DNA from: Petrolisthes cinctipes
Taxonomy: Eukaryota; Arthropoda; Malacostraca; Decapoda; Porcellanidae
NCBI GenBank assembly: GCA_033782935.1
Contig: JAWQEG010000490.1
Span: forward strand, 2,510,001 to 2,574,000
Direction of reading: 5' to 3'
DNA: 64,000 nucleotides
Shown here: in pieces, positions 63,901 to 64,000 of the stretch
Layout of the letters: each line of letters opens with the position of its first letter
Position numbering within the stretch: the stretch's first letter is position 1
Notes under the pieces: generated by a model
What the model was told of the DNA's origin: nothing
Seen by the model: only the letters and a program-made list of their open reading frames with translations
Database searches by the model: none
Made by a program: the position numbers and the translations under genes

Positions 63901-64000
63901 ATATCGATTTTTTGGCACCTATAATATCGATTTTTAGCATGTTTTTAGCCTATATTTTGAAAATATTCTAGCACTGTGTAGGCATGTACAGATTGCTTCT
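60953..64000 (+). repeat. 3478-bp HOR, copy 2 of 2, truncated by the window end
   Basis: Unit lengths are 325, 478, 677, 501, 501 and 501, followed by the first 65 bp of the next unit (A start 63936). The 478-bp unit is 4 bp shorter than its partner because aaaagatcgattttc became aaaagattttc near 61600. All other private marks of copy 1 are present, and the copies abut directly. Confidence 0.94.

Larger units (their letters stand above)
1..64000 (+). repeat. Satellite array with trimeric higher-order structure, fills the window
   Basis: Every part of the window can be assigned to one of three related monomers in a fixed order and orientation. Landmarks recur throughout: the A start agcatgtttttagcc, the B start agcatgttttgggcc, and the C starts agtatgttttgag or agtatgtttttgg. 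The monomers measure 176, 177 and 148 bp and sum to 501 bp. No gap, inversion, transposon, gene or unique insertion interrupts the array; the largest foreign-looking insertions are 4 bp. The array continues past both window edges. Tandem arrays of this kind are known from centromeric and heterochromatic regions of eukaryotes; that this one is centromeric is inference. The strand label is arbitrary and follows the orientation used here for monomer numbering. Confidence 0.98.

Noticed and set aside
1..64000. Some two hundred short open frames of 60-189 codons, mostly on the minus strand, with near-identical predicted peptides
   Set aside because: They are repeat by-products. The 177-bp and 501-bp lengths are multiples of three, so frames recur in phase. 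Frames overlap each other in two registers, are cut by deletions of 8, 10, 19 and 29 bp that are freely tolerated, and show no signal peptide, domain or start context.
1..64000. CRISPR-like alternation of repeats and spacers
   Set aside because: The apparent spacers are themselves the same conserved monomer sequence, unit sizes are 148-177 bp, and no cas genes are present.
1..64000. Assembly artefact as the source of the tandem duplications
   Set aside because: Adjacent copies carry distinct private changes (for example 61600 against 58125, and 23909 against 23084), so they are not simple repeats of one read path. A wrong copy number in the most similar blocks cannot be excluded without reads.

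Overview
The whole 64 kb window is one uninterrupted head-to-tail satellite DNA array. I found no protein-coding gene, RNA gene, transposon, CRISPR array or unique sequence in it. Every monomer lies in the same orientation, and the window starts and ends inside the array. Long pure arrays of monomers of about 150-180 bp arranged as higher-order repeats (HORs) are typical of eukaryotic centromeric, pericentromeric or subtelomeric heterochromatin. A plant or animal chromosome is therefore the most likely source. I do not recognise the monomer as a named family (it is not alpha satellite, Arabidopsis CEN178, rice CentO or maize CentC), so species and chromosomal position remain open.

Basic architecture: three related monomers, A (176 bp), B (177 bp) and C (148 bp), form a 501-bp trimer. 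C is a B-length monomer with an exact 29-bp deletion (monomer positions 118-146) between two ATAT direct repeats. Two trimer classes exist. Class I is A1-B1-C1 and class II is A2-B2-C2; they differ at diagnostic positions. In places they alternate strictly, giving a 1002-bp hexamer. Indexing the array by A-type starts gives about 132 complete units: about 100 trimers (501 bp, or 491 bp with a 10-bp deletion), about 21 dimers (311-329 bp), 9 tetramers (675-678 bp), one pentamer (854 bp) and one solitary 148-bp A/C hybrid. That is roughly 384 monomers. By-eye counts of one common B1 monomer (26326-26502) give 39% GC.

Layout: 1-18.0 kb is a heterogeneous zone rich in 491-bp units and in 311/325-bp dimers. 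18.0-22.0 kb holds two copies of a 1975-bp HOR. 22.5-24.1 kb holds two copies of an 825-bp HOR. 24.1-31.0 kb is mostly regular 501-bp trimers. 31.0-38.5 kb holds two copies of a 3729-bp HOR that share private deletions. 38.5-43.1 kb is mixed, with a pentamer and a tetramer. 43.1-45.7 kb holds two copies of about 1315 bp. 45.6-50.7 kb holds three copies of a 1678-bp 10-monomer HOR. 50.2-53.7 kb holds a 501-bp duplication and a 1504-bp duplication. 53.7-57.5 kb is a mosaic containing a 1141-bp duplication. 57.5-64.0 kb holds two copies of a 3478-bp HOR, the second cut by the window end.

There are no genes to work together. The biological content is structural: how the array evolves (unequal exchange, hybrid monomers, microhomology deletions, local homogenisation) and what conserved monomer parts (a 15-bp dyad, and a 29-bp segment absent from every C monomer) might do in chromatin. 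Many short open frames recur, mostly on the minus strand. They are a by-product of repeat lengths divisible by three and are not annotated as genes.
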